Part shown: piece after piece, positions 48,181 to 57,225 of the stretch
Layout of the letters: every line of letters begins with the position of its first letter
Numbering within the stretch: the first letter of the stretch is position 1
Assembly: GCF_013294025.1 (NCBI RefSeq)
Contig: NZ_JABSNL010000002.1
Span: 403,749 to 467,748 of the forward strand
Direction: 5' to 3'
Length of the DNA stretch: 64,000 nucleotides
Source of the DNA: Flavobacterium aeripolare
Lineage (GTDB): Bacteria; Bacteroidota; Bacteroidia; Flavobacteriales; Flavobacteriaceae
Notes under the pieces: model-generated
The model's database searches: none
What the model was told of the DNA's origin: nothing
What the model saw: only the letters and a program-made list of their open reading frames with translations
Translations under genes and position numbers: made by a program

Positions 48181-48699
48181 TTAAGCTTCAATATCAATAT
48201 CACCATCAATCACTCGCTTTATTGAATTATATTGGATAAATTTTTCATATTCAAATCTTGATATTAATCTATCCTTAAATTCAATTTTTGATAAGTTCTC
48301 AATATAAAAATATATAGCTAAACATAGGGTAGGTTGCAATCTTTTATAGATTACATAATCGGAAAATATTTCGTCAAGTATAGTATGGACATCCTTATCC
48401 TCTGTTATTGCTGCGTCCATAAGTTGACCATTTAAAATCAAGGTGCCAAATATGAAAATGATGTTCTCATTATAAATTTTCATGATGTCAATACGTTCCT
48501 GACTTTCGCATTCATCTAAAAATAAAGCTATACAGTTTAAATAATGAAGGTTGTAAAAATCATCATCTTCGTTGACTATAGAATCTACAAATTCCTGTGT
48601 TATTGGAATAGATTCACCATCTTGACTTATTTCCTTTTCACCAGTTAAGATCAAGTTCACTAATGATTTAATTGGGCTGTAAAATTCGTTGTTATTCAT
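48181..48699 (-). CDS. Acidic protein of unknown function
   Basis: A 172-residue, strongly acidic, apparently all-alpha protein with no family I can name. Distinct clusters are SIVNEDDDFYNLHYLNCIALFLDE, AAITEDKDVHTILDEIFSD and the tail RVIDGDIDIEA. No signal peptide or membrane segment. It is read towards the mob operon, and its start lies only 45 bases from the long rod-like inverted repeat at 48744. Its acidity would allow a DNA-mimic or immunity-type role, but that is speculation. Confidence 0.72.
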   Translation of the reverse strand: MNNNEFYSPIKSLVNLILTGEKEISQDGESIPITQEFVDSIVNEDDDFYNLHYLNCIALFLDECESQERIDIMKIYNENIIFIFGTLILNGQLMDAAITEDKDVHTILDEIFSDYVIYKRLQPTLCLAIYFYIENLSKIEFKDRLISRFEYEKFIQYNSIKRVIDGDIDIEA

Positions 48700-48743
48700 G
48701 TATGCCTTATTTGAAGTTAAAAAAAAGGCGCGAGTCTAATGTC

Positions 48744-48883
48744 AAGCTGTTACAGAGGTACTGCGAAGAACCTTAAACTCAGAAAGACTTAGCCCACGCC
48801 CATATAAGGCACGGGCGTAAGTCTGACCAGTTATAGAGTTTTAAAGAAGATTCGCAGTTTTCTGTAACTCAACTAATCAGCTT
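48744..48883. ncRNA. Predicted rod-like structured RNA (or DNA hairpin element)
   Basis: A single nested fold of about 140 nt. Stems from outside in: AAGCTG (48744) with CAGCTT (48878); GTTACAGA (48749) with TCTGTAAC (48861); ACTGCGAA (48760) with TTCGCAGT (48851); TTAAACTC (48773) with GAGTTTTAA (48836); AGACTTA (48785) with TAAGTCT (48818); ACGCCC (48796) with GGGCGT (48813), capped by an 11-nt loop. About 42 pairs with small bulges between stems. Strand is open; on the minus strand an eight-T run follows near 48719-48726, just before the acidic protein gene. No homologue is recognised. Confidence 0.7.
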
Positions 48884-48988
48884 ACGCTTGTTTGTTTGGC
48901 AAATTTACAAAATGTTATGATTGAGAATGATTCTTTTTTAGTTTTAATTTCTCACTTAGATTTAAAATTAAATTCACTCATTAACAAA

Positions 48989-49048
48989 GTTATTTCCAAA
49001 AAATCCTTTAGAGCTTTTTGAAGGAGCTCAAGGATTTTTTAGAATAAC
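48989..49048. terminator. Long hairpin, probably bidirectional terminator
   Basis: 11-bp stem AAAAAATCCTT (48998) / AAGGATTTTTT (49030) with an inner GAGCT / AGCTC pair and an outer GTTATT / AATAAC pair. It lies between the rod RNA and hsdM. The rest of 48884-49247 is AT-rich with no gene seen. Confidence 0.7.
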
Positions 49049-49247
49049 TTTTCAACTTACATTTTTTATTTCGACAGCAAATTCCTAATAGGTTAAGGAG
49101 CAACTAAAAGACGCCATAAGAAACTAATGGAAAGAAAATATATAATTATTTTCGATGATCTTACAGATTCTCTTATTATAGATTAGGATAATTTCTATAC
49201 ATTAGCAGTCATAATTTTCTTATTTAATACAAAACTCCAATTGCTTC

Positions 49248-50810
49248 ATGGCAGCCGAACAAAAACAAAAATTAGAACAACAACTCTGGAACATCGCTAA
49301 CACCCTTCGTGGCAAAATGGACGCCGACGATTTCCGTGATTATATATTAGGATTCATTTTTTACAAATACCTAAGCACCAAGATGGATTTGTATGCCAAC
49401 ACCATCTTACAACCCGACGGATTGACCTTTGCACAAGTCGAAGGCCACCCAGACGAAGCCCTTTTACTTGAAGAACTAAAGCAATTGGCTATTGATAAAC
49501 TCGGTTTCTTCTTAGAGCCGTCAGAGCTGTTTTCTGAATTGGCACACAGAGGAAACGCAGGCGGTAAAAACAATTTCATTCTAGGCGACCTTGCCAAAGT
49601 ACTCACGCATATTGAGCAAAGTACAATGGGGTCTGAAAGCGAAGAAGATTTCGGAAACTTGTTTTCTGATTTGGATTTGACTTCTCACAAACTCGGAAAG
49701 TCTGAAAACGACAAAAACGAACTCATCGTAAAAGTCCTTACACACTTAGACGAAATAGATTTCGACCTAGAAAATACCGACTCTGATGTTTTGGGCGATG
49801 CCTACGAATACCTCATTGGGCAATTTGCCAGTGGCGCAGGAAAAAAAGCAGGCGAGTTCTACACCCCACAACAAGTCAGTAGCGTATTGGCGCAACTGGT
49901 AACTGTGGGCAAAGACAAACTAAAAAGCGTTTATGATCCCACTTGTGGATCAGGTTCCTTATTGTTGCGTGTGGCCAAAGAGGTCAAAGACGTAAGCGAG
50001 TTTTACGGTCAAGAAATGAATCCTACGACTTACAACCTTTGTCGTATGAACATGATTATGCACGACGTACACTACAAACGCTTCGACATCAAGAACGAAG
50101 ATACCTTGGAGCGTCCGCAACACATCGATCAGCGTTTTGAAGCCATCGTTGCCAATCCGCCTTTCTCGGCCAACTGGAGCGCAAGCCCGCTGTTTATGAC
50201 CGATGAGCGTTTCTCAGCCTACGGAAAACTAGCGCCATCAAGCAAAGCCGATTTTGCCTTTGTACAACACATGGTGCATCAATTGGACGACAACGGAACC
50301 ATGGCTATCGTTTTGCCCCACGGCGTTTTGTTTCGCGGTGGTGCCGAAGGTCACATACGTAAATACCTAATCGAAGACAAAAATTACCTCGATGCCGTGA
50401 TTGGCCTTCCCGCCAATATTTTTTACGGAACCTCGATTCCGACTTGTATTTTGGTCCTCAAAAAAACACGCGAAAACCCCGATGATATTTTATTTATCGA
50501 TGCCAGCCAACATTTTGATAAGGTAAAAACCCAAAACATACTGCTAGACGAACACATTGCTAAAATTATCAACACCTATAAAAACCGCACGGCCGAGGAT
50601 AAATATTCGCAAATCGCCAATTTGGCCATGATCGCCGAAAATGATTATAATTTAAATATCCCGCGCTACGTAGACACCTTCGAGGCCGAAGCTCGTATCG
50701 ATATCAACGCCATTGCTCTCGAAATTAAAACTTTAGACCAACAAATAAGTACGACCGATAAATCGATTGCAGCTTTTTGTACAGAATTAGGAATTGAAAT
50801 ACCTTTTTAA
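49248..50810 (+). CDS. hsdM: Type I restriction-modification methyltransferase subunit HsdM
   Basis: N6-adenine DNA methyltransferase subunit of the HsdRMS complex. The 520 residues show an N-terminal helical HsdM domain (LWNIANTLRGKMDADDFRDYILGFIFYKYL), GEFYTPQQVS, the SAM motif DPTCGSGSLLL (230-240) and the catalytic NPPF at 303-306. G+C content and codon choice are visibly higher than in the neighbouring element genes (many codons ending in C), a sign of separate origin. Two bases separate it from hsdS. Confidence 0.97.
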   Translation: MAAEQKQKLEQQLWNIANTLRGKMDADDFRDYILGFIFYKYLSTKMDLYANTILQPDGLTFAQVEGHPDEALLLEELKQLAIDKLGFFLEPSELFSELAHRGNAGGKNNFILGDLAKVLTHIEQSTMGSESEEDFGNLFSDLDLTSHKLGKSENDKNELIVKVLTHLDEIDFDLENTDSDVLGDAYEYLIGQFASGAGKKAGEFYTPQQVSSVLAQLVTVGKDKLKSVYDPTCGSGSLLLRVAKEVKDVSEFYGQEMNPTTYNLCRMNMIMHDVHYKRFDIKNEDTLERPQHIDQRFEAIVANPPFSANWSASPLFMTDERFSAYGKLAPSSKADFAFVQHMVHQLDDNGTMAIVLPHGVLFRGGAEGHIRKYLIEDKNYLDAVIGLPANIFYGTSIPTCILVLKKTRENPDDILFIDASQHFDKVKTQNILLDEHIAKIINTYKNRTAEDKYSQIANLAMIAENDYNLNIPRYVDTFEAEARIDINAIALEIKTLDQQISTTDKSIAAFCTELGIEIPF

Positions 50811-50812
50811 TT

Positions 50813-52054
50813 ATGGAAAAATTGATACCACAAGTACGTTTTCCTGAGTTTACGGGGGAATGGGAAGAGAACAAGTTGGGTGATGTAACAAATTATGTAA
50901 AAGGATTTGCATTTAAGTCTGAATTTTATTCTGATAAAGGAACCAGAATTGTCAGAGTTTCAGATTTAAGTGCTAGGACAATTAAGAATACGAATGATAA
51001 AATTTATGTAGATAATAGTGAAGGTTATGGTAAATATAAAATTAATAAGACTGATATTATAATTACTACTGTTGGATCAAAGCCAGAATTAATAGAATCT
51101 GCAGTAGGTCGTGGAATTTTTGTTACAAATGATAATGAAGGACTTTTAAATCAAAATTTACTTAAATTTAATTCTTCCACAGTTATAGATAATGGCTTTA
51201 TATTCGGATACATTAATTCAGATAAATATATTTCTCATATAAAGGAAATAAAAAGAGGTAATGCTAATCAAGCTAATATAACAGTAGCTGATCTCTTGGA
51301 ATATAAAGTATATATCCCTTTACTTCCCGAGCAAACCAAAATCGCCAATTTCATCAGCGCAGTCGACGAAAAATTAACCGCACTAAACCAAAAGAAAACC
51401 CTTTTGGAGCAATACAAAAAAGGCGTGATGCAGCAAATTTTCACACAAGAACTTAGGTTTAAAGATGATAATGGCAATGATTATGCGGATTGGGAGGAGA
51501 AAAAGTTGGGGGAGGTTGCTGAAAAAAGAATTGTAAAGAATAAAGACAATAAAATTAGTTTAGTTTTTACTAATTCTGCTGTGCAAGGAATTGTAAATCA
51601 GAGAGACTTTTTTGATAAAGACATCGCCAATAAAAATAATTTGACTGGTTATTATGTAATTGAAAACGATGACTTTATATACAACCCTAGAATTTCTAGT
51701 ACAGCACCAGTTGGCCCAATATCAAGAAATCATTTAGAAACTGGAATTATGTCACCTTTATATTCTGCTTTTAGATTCAAAACTGGGAATCTAGATTTTA
51801 TTGAAAAATTCTTTGCATCATCTATGTGGTTTAAACATATGGAAGATATTTCAAATTATGGCGCAAGAGATGATAGAATGAGTTTTTCAACGGGTGATTT
51901 TTACAAAATGCCAATACCGTTTCCCTCACTACCCGAACAAACGAAAATCGCAAATTTTCTATCGGCGATTGATGTCAAAATCAATCATTGCCAAGAACAA
52001 ATAGACCAAGCCACGATATGGAAAAAAGGGTTGATGCAACAAATGTTTGTTTAA
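50813..52054 (+). CDS. hsdS: Type I restriction-modification specificity subunit HsdS
   Basis: Recognises the bipartite DNA target. The 413 residues have two target-recognition domains (about 10-165 and 225-375), each followed by a conserved helix repeat: LPEQTKIANFISAVDEKLTAL... GVMQQIF in the middle and LPEQTKIANFLSAIDVKINHC... GLMQQMFV at the end. The recognition domains are AT-rich and the conserved repeats GC-richer, as expected if domains are exchanged by recombination at the repeats. The target sequence cannot be predicted. Confidence 0.96.
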   Translation: MEKLIPQVRFPEFTGEWEENKLGDVTNYVKGFAFKSEFYSDKGTRIVRVSDLSARTIKNTNDKIYVDNSEGYGKYKINKTDIIITTVGSKPELIESAVGRGIFVTNDNEGLLNQNLLKFNSSTVIDNGFIFGYINSDKYISHIKEIKRGNANQANITVADLLEYKVYIPLLPEQTKIANFISAVDEKLTALNQKKTLLEQYKKGVMQQIFTQELRFKDDNGNDYADWEEKKLGEVAEKRIVKNKDNKISLVFTNSAVQGIVNQRDFFDKDIANKNNLTGYYVIENDDFIYNPRISSTAPVGPISRNHLETGIMSPLYSAFRFKTGNLDFIEKFFASSMWFKHMEDISNYGARDDRMSFSTGDFYKMPIPFPSLPEQTKIANFLSAIDVKINHCQEQIDQATIWKKGLMQQMFV

Positions 52055-52064
52055 AAAAAGTATT

Positions 52065-52637
52065 ATGACAGTATTACAGAAACTACAATACGATTTTATT
52101 CAAAATGAAATTTGGATCTTAACTTTTGGCGGCGCTTTTCAAAGATCAAATATTTATAGATCGAAGGATCAGGAAGAACAAAAAAAAGGATTTTTCAAAA
52201 AAAGTATTAGATCTTTTATAGAAGACACGATATTAGATAGTTATAAAACAACAATGGTCAGTGATACTGAGCATATTGAAAATATTAAAAGAGTAAGTGA
52301 TTATAGTTCTAATTTTTCGGAACTGTTTAATAATGAGAAAATCAATTTTGGCATAGCGCAAAAAATGCTAAATCTCTATCTAAAGTACATGTGGTCATTG
52401 GGACATATCCAATCTCCACCGCATTTTCCAGTAGATCGAATCATTCAAGAACTGTTGAATAAAGAACTGAAAGCTTTAGGGATTAGAGGACTAGAATTAA
52501 AAGCTTGGACACAATTTACAGATGAAAATCACTATTTGAAGGTAATGAATAGTGCACGTGAATTAATAAGTAAAAAAGAATTCTTTGCTAATCACAGTCT
52601 AGCAGAATTAGAATTATCATTATTTCAAAGGAGATAA
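52065..52637 (+). CDS. Unknown protein inserted between hsdS and hsdR
   Basis: A 190-residue protein, start at the ATG giving MTVLQKLQYDFIQNEIW; an in-frame TTG at 52047 would overlap hsdS. I do not recognise the family. It is helical and mildly basic, with FGGAFQRSNIYRSKDQEEQKKGFFKKSIRSFIEDT near the N-terminus and a motif-poor C-terminal half (RELISKKEFFANHSLAELEL). It is AT-rich, unlike hsdM and hsdR. It lies in the operon, two bases before hsdR, so it is co-translated; a restriction-associated or anti-phage accessory role is inferred only from position. Confidence 0.78.
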   Translation: MTVLQKLQYDFIQNEIWILTFGGAFQRSNIYRSKDQEEQKKGFFKKSIRSFIEDTILDSYKTTMVSDTEHIENIKRVSDYSSNFSELFNNEKINFGIAQKMLNLYLKYMWSLGHIQSPPHFPVDRIIQELLNKELKALGIRGLELKAWTQFTDENHYLKVMNSARELISKKEFFANHSLAELELSLFQRR

Positions 52638-52639
52638 CT

Positions 52640-55519
52640 ATGGCACACCAATCCGAGTTACAATTAGAAAACAACCTAATCCAGCAATTGCAGGGTTTAG
52701 GCTATGCGTCTGTAAAAATTCAAGATGGAGACGCTTTAGTTTCTAATCTTAAAAGTCAGTTGGAGCTTTTCAACCAAACCACATTTACAACCAAGGAATT
52801 TGATGCCGTTTTGAATCATCTTGCCAAAGGCAGTGTTTTCGAAAAGGCAAAAACCTTGCGCGACCGTTTTCAGTTGACTAAGGAAGATGGTACTTCGTTT
52901 TATGTTCGTTTTTTTAATAGCGAAAATACGGCGGCTAATGTATACCAGGTTACCAATCAAATTTCATTAGAAGGAAGTTATAAAAACCGTTATGATGTCA
53001 CGCTTTTGGTCAACGGCTTGCCTTTGGTACAAATAGAATTGAAACGTTCGGGTACAGAGATCAAAGAAGCTTTTAACCAAATCAATCGCTACCAATTGCA
53101 TTCGTTTTGGAGCAATAGCGGGCTTTTTCAGTACGTGCAATTGTTTGTGATAAGCAATGGTGTAAATACCAAATATTTGGCTAATAACGAACTGCAATCG
53201 GTTAAGCAAACTTTCTTTTGGGCAGATGCCACTAATAAAAATATCACCGAATTAATGCCTTTCGCGAAAGCGTTTTTAAATCCTACACAACTAGGTAAAA
53301 TGATTGCTCATTATATTGTGATCAACGAAACCCACAAAATCATGATGGTGTTGCGTCCGTACCAATATTATGCGACTGAAGCCATCATCAAGCAAGTTAC
53401 GCACACTAGTGACAATGCTTATATATGGCACACAACGGGATCGGGTAAGACACTAACTTCGTTCAAAGCCAGTCAGATCTTGATGGATTTGCCCGATGTT
53501 TACAAAGTGGTTTTTGTGGTAGATAGAAAGGATTTGGATTTCCAGACGATGAATGAATTCAACGCCTTCAAAAAAGACAGCGTTGATGTAACCGACAATA
53601 CCCAATCTTTAGTAAAACAATTGACAGACAACACCAAGTTAGTTTTAACGACGATTCAGAAATTAAACAATGCCGTTTCAGACCGTTTTAAACACCAAAT
53701 AGAACCGCTACGCCATAAAAAAATAGTTTTCATTTTTGATGAATGCCACCGTTCGCAATTTGGTGAAACCCATGAAAGGATCACCAAATTTTTTGATAAA
53801 AGTCAGCTGATTGGTTTTACAGGAACACCCATTTTTGCCGAGAATGCTTCTAAAAATGATAAGGGAAAGCGCACCACCAAAGATTTATTTGGCGACTGCC
53901 TTCACAAATACGTAATCACCGATGCCATTCGAGACGAGAACGTACTTCGTTTTGGAATAGAATACGTGGGGAAATACAAGAACAAAAGCAAATCGTTTAT
54001 TGATATAGAAGTCGAAGACATCGACAAACAAGAAGTATTGGATTCGCCTATGCGTATCGAGAAAATTGTAGATTACATTATAGCACATCACGATCAAAAA
54101 ACGTTCAACAAGCAATATTCAGCTTTGTTAACGGTAAGTAGCATTCCGAATGCCGTGCAGTATTATGATTTATTCCAACAAAAGAAAGAAGCAGGAGAAC
54201 ATGATTTGCGCATTGCTACAATTTTTACTTTTGGCGCCAATGAAGATTCAGATCAAGCACAAGACTATCTTCCAGATGATGAAGAATCCGAATTTGGTAT
54301 GGCTGCAGAAGGGCCAACGGCCTATGCGTCTAGCCACAGTCGCGACAAACTAGAAACCTATATTGGGCATTACAACCAAATGTATAATGGGAGTTTTACA
54401 ACGAAGGATTCAGCGTTGTTTGAATCGTATTTCAAAGACATTAGCAAACGATTGAAAGATCGTGAGAAGAAAAACTTCAATGATGCCAAAGATCGTTTGG
54501 ATATTGTGATTGTCGTGAACATGATGCTAACTGGTTTTGATGCTAAAAAGGTAAATACTTTGTACGTAGATAAAAACTTGAAACAGCATGGCTTAATTCA
54601 AGCGTATTCGAGAACAAACAGGATTTTAGGCGAACAGAAATCGCAGGGTAATATACTTTCTTTTCGAAATCTAAAAAAAGCGACAGACGAGGCTATTACT
54701 TTGTTTTCGAACAAAGATGCCATCGAGGTGGTGACCATGCCGGACTATGATAAAATCGCTGAAAGGTTTGAAGAAGCTCTAAAAACAATGCGAGAGATCA
54801 CGCCAACCTTTCAAAGTGTTGACGACCTAGAAACCGAAGATGCCGAAGCTTTGTTTGTGCAAGCCTTTAGGAAATTGTTGCGTGCCATGAACGTACTGCA
54901 ATCTTACACCGATTTTGATTGGGAAGATATTGCCATAGACGAACAAGAATTTGAGGATTACAAAAGTAAGTACCTTGATTTGTATGAGAAGGTAAAGCGA
55001 GACACCAAGAAACAGAAAACATCAATCTTAGACGATATCGATTTTGAGTTGGAATTGATCCACCGTGATCAAATCAATGTGGCGTACATATTGAAATTGA
55101 TATCACAATTGAAAGGCACGAACACTTCTGAGGCCAAAGCGCAGCGCAAAGCCATATTGGATTTATTGGGTGGAGACATTCAGTTGCGAAGCAAGCGAGA
55201 ATTGATTCAGAAATTCATAGACGAGAACCTGCCGAACATCAAAGACGGCGATAACATTGAAGAAGAATTTGAGAAATTCTGGCAGGAACAAAAAGTACTA
55301 GCTTTAGGAAAGCTCTGTGAAGAGGAACACCTAGACAAAGCACAATTCAAAGCCTTAATCGATGCCTACATCTACAGCGGTCGTGAACCCATCAAAGACG
55401 AGGTTTTTCAATGCCTAGACAACAGACCAAGTATTTTGCAAGCAAGAGTCATTGGGGATAGGATTATTGCGAAGATGAAGGAGTTTGTGGAGTTGTTTGA
55501 GAAGGGGATGGTAGCTTAG
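52640..55519 (+). CDS. hsdR: Type I restriction enzyme endonuclease/translocase subunit HsdR
   Basis: ATP-dependent translocase and nuclease of the type I complex. The 959 residues show the PD-(D/E)xK nuclease core with QIELKRSG (Glu133, Lys135), the SF2 helicase motifs Walker A TTGSGKT (265-271) and DECH (367-370, FIFDECHRSQFGE), motif III GFTGTP, and motif VI QAYSRTNR. A C-terminal helical region binds HsdM. Slightly shorter than many HsdR but all motifs are intact, so the system looks active. G+C-rich like hsdM. Confidence 0.97.
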   Translation: MAHQSELQLENNLIQQLQGLGYASVKIQDGDALVSNLKSQLELFNQTTFTTKEFDAVLNHLAKGSVFEKAKTLRDRFQLTKEDGTSFYVRFFNSENTAANVYQVTNQISLEGSYKNRYDVTLLVNGLPLVQIELKRSGTEIKEAFNQINRYQLHSFWSNSGLFQYVQLFVISNGVNTKYLANNELQSVKQTFFWADATNKNITELMPFAKAFLNPTQLGKMIAHYIVINETHKIMMVLRPYQYYATEAIIKQVTHTSDNAYIWHTTGSGKTLTSFKASQILMDLPDVYKVVFVVDRKDLDFQTMNEFNAFKKDSVDVTDNTQSLVKQLTDNTKLVLTTIQKLNNAVSDRFKHQIEPLRHKKIVFIFDECHRSQFGETHERITKFFDKSQLIGFTGTPIFAENASKNDKGKRTTKDLFGDCLHKYVITDAIRDENVLRFGIEYVGKYKNKSKSFIDIEVEDIDKQEVLDSPMRIEKIVDYIIAHHDQKTFNKQYSALLTVSSIPNAVQYYDLFQQKKEAGEHDLRIATIFTFGANEDSDQAQDYLPDDEESEFGMAAEGPTAYASSHSRDKLETYIGHYNQMYNGSFTTKDSALFESYFKDISKRLKDREKKNFNDAKDRLDIVIVVNMMLTGFDAKKVNTLYVDKNLKQHGLIQAYSRTNRILGEQKSQGNILSFRNLKKATDEAITLFSNKDAIEVVTMPDYDKIAERFEEALKTMREITPTFQSVDDLETEDAEALFVQAFRKLLRAMNVLQSYTDFDWEDIAIDEQEFEDYKSKYLDLYEKVKRDTKKQKTSILDDIDFELELIHRDQINVAYILKLISQLKGTNTSEAKAQRKAILDLLGGDIQLRSKRELIQKFIDENLPNIKDGDNIEEEFEKFWQEQKVLALGKLCEEEHLDKAQFKALIDAYIYSGREPIKDEVFQCLDNRPSILQARVIGDRIIAKMKEFVELFEKGMVA

Positions 55520-55590
55520 ATGGGGGATGAAAATTCAATGAAGTACTAATAGTACGAAGAAGATAAATATTAAAAGTCTATTTATAATAA

Positions 55591-57225
55591 ATGTATAAAG
55601 AAATAAAACAAAATGAATTAACTAATGTTGAAGATACAATTTTACTAATTGTAACGGCAACAGATGTTGAAACTGAAATACTGCATTCTAAGTTAAGAGC
55701 AGTTTCTGGTGAAGAAAAAATACTTTTTGCAAATCACGAAGAGAGAACATATTATAAGGGTGTTTTTGGTGGGTATCTCTGTATACATTTGCAGTGCGAT
55801 ACAATGGGATCCATTGGAGCCACAAGTTCAATAATTACAGTTAGAGAAGCAATAAGGTTTATTAAACCTAAAGTCACATTGATGATAGGTATCGCATTTG
55901 GTGTTGATGACAAAGAACAAAAAGTAGGTGATGTTCTGGTGGCCAACAGTATTATTCCATATAATTTCAAAAAAATAACAGATGAAAAATCTACTATAAG
56001 AGCACAAGCTGTTCCAACCAGTACTTTACTTATTAATAAGTTTAAAAATGCTAGAGGTTGGGACTATCCACTTGATTCAAGGAAAGCTAATAAAATTATA
56101 GCGCCAGTTTTTTCTGGTGAAGAATTAATCAATAGTATCAAACGTCGGGATGAGTTGACTTCTTTTAACGGACAGGCTAAAGGAGGAGAGATGGAAGGGG
56201 TTGGACTTTACGCAGCTGCCAATGGTCAAACCGAATGGATTTTAGTAAAAGGAATTTGTGATTTTGCAGATGGAAATAAAGATAAGAACAAAGATGAAAA
56301 TCAAAAAACAGCGATGCTTTCTGCCACTTCACTTTGCTTAGAAGTCTTCTCTAGTTTTGAGGCATTTAAGAGTATTGGACTAAATCCTTACGAAGATAAA
56401 ATCTTGGACATATTATCCAGAAACAAAAAACCTTCGGAAGTTAACAAAGTACTTTTTGATCTTTACAACGTAGAAAAAGAAGAATATTACATCGAAAGAA
56501 AAATAGATGAATTGATATTGAACTGCTTAAATTATCAATCGATTTGGGTTCATGGAAAATCAGGTAGGGGAAAATCAATCTCTGTAATTAGAAATATTAT
56601 TCAGAATAGTTTTCAAAGTATTTCTGTAAGTCTTGCGAATTGTGTGGGGTTTGGAATAGATGACTTTTTTAATGAAATATACATAGAGCTTAGTTCTGTT
56701 TTAGAGCCTGATTGTAAAATAGATGTTAACAAAAATCATCAAAAGACAATACGCAAAATTAATTTACTTTTGGAAAAACATTTTCCCGATAAAACTATTT
56801 TTATCTTAATAGATGAAATTCCTTTAGGAAATGACGAATCTTTCAAAGTTTTCACAAAAAGAATATTCTCTTTATTTATATCCAGTTCACTTGTAAATGC
56901 AAATGTTAATATAAAATATGTATTGTCATCAATTTATTCCCCTGAAGAAAACATAGAAGAGTATCAGCAAAAAATTAGATCATTAATAAGGTTTATTGAA
57001 TTTGAAGATTGGACAAATGATGAGCTGACTTTACTCTTAACCTTAATTCAAAAAGAACTCGATTTGAAACTTGATAATTTAATTAATAAAAAATTAATTA
57101 GACTTTCAAAAGGTTCTCCAAGATGGATCAAAAAGTTCTTCAAAAATGTTTATATACTTGGTGGGATTACTACATTAAATATAGAAAATGCAATTATTCA
57201 AACAACTTCTGAAATTACCGTATAA
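55591..57225 (+). CDS. PNP-domain / STAND NTPase protein, predicted defence effector
   Basis: A 544-residue two-domain protein. Residues about 15-260 form a purine-nucleoside-phosphorylase / MTA-SAH-nucleosidase-type domain: LIVTATDVETEIL, GIAFGVDDKEQKVGDVLVA, the substrate-site EMEG at 200-203 and ICDFAD with Asp224 as probable catalytic acid. Residues 300-544 are a P-loop NTPase: Walker A GKSGRGKS at 322-329, Walker B FILIDEI with Asp408-Glu409, and a winged-helix-like end. PNP domains fused to STAND NTPases occur in bacterial immune proteins; related PNP effectors of CBASS, AVAST and Detocs degrade cellular ATP. The stop overlaps the next gene's ATG by one base, so the pair is translationally coupled. 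Confidence 0.82.
   Translation: MYKEIKQNELTNVEDTILLIVTATDVETEILHSKLRAVSGEEKILFANHEERTYYKGVFGGYLCIHLQCDTMGSIGATSSIITVREAIRFIKPKVTLMIGIAFGVDDKEQKVGDVLVANSIIPYNFKKITDEKSTIRAQAVPTSTLLINKFKNARGWDYPLDSRKANKIIAPVFSGEELINSIKRRDELTSFNGQAKGGEMEGVGLYAAANGQTEWILVKGICDFADGNKDKNKDENQKTAMLSATSLCLEVFSSFEAFKSIGLNPYEDKILDILSRNKKPSEVNKVLFDLYNVEKEEYYIERKIDELILNCLNYQSIWVHGKSGRGKSISVIRNIIQNSFQSISVSLANCVGFGIDDFFNEIYIELSSVLEPDCKIDVNKNHQKTIRKINLLLEKHFPDKTIFILIDEIPLGNDESFKVFTKRIFSLFISSSLVNANVNIKYVLSSIYSPEENIEEYQQKIRSLIRFIEFEDWTNDELTLLLTLIQKELDLKLDNLINKKLIRLSKGSPRWIKKFFKNVYILGGITTLNIENAIIQTTSEITV

Noticed and set aside
48744..48883. Retron msr/msd or integron attC site
   Set aside because: No reverse transcriptase or integron integrase anywhere nearby, and the GTTRRRY core of attC is missing.
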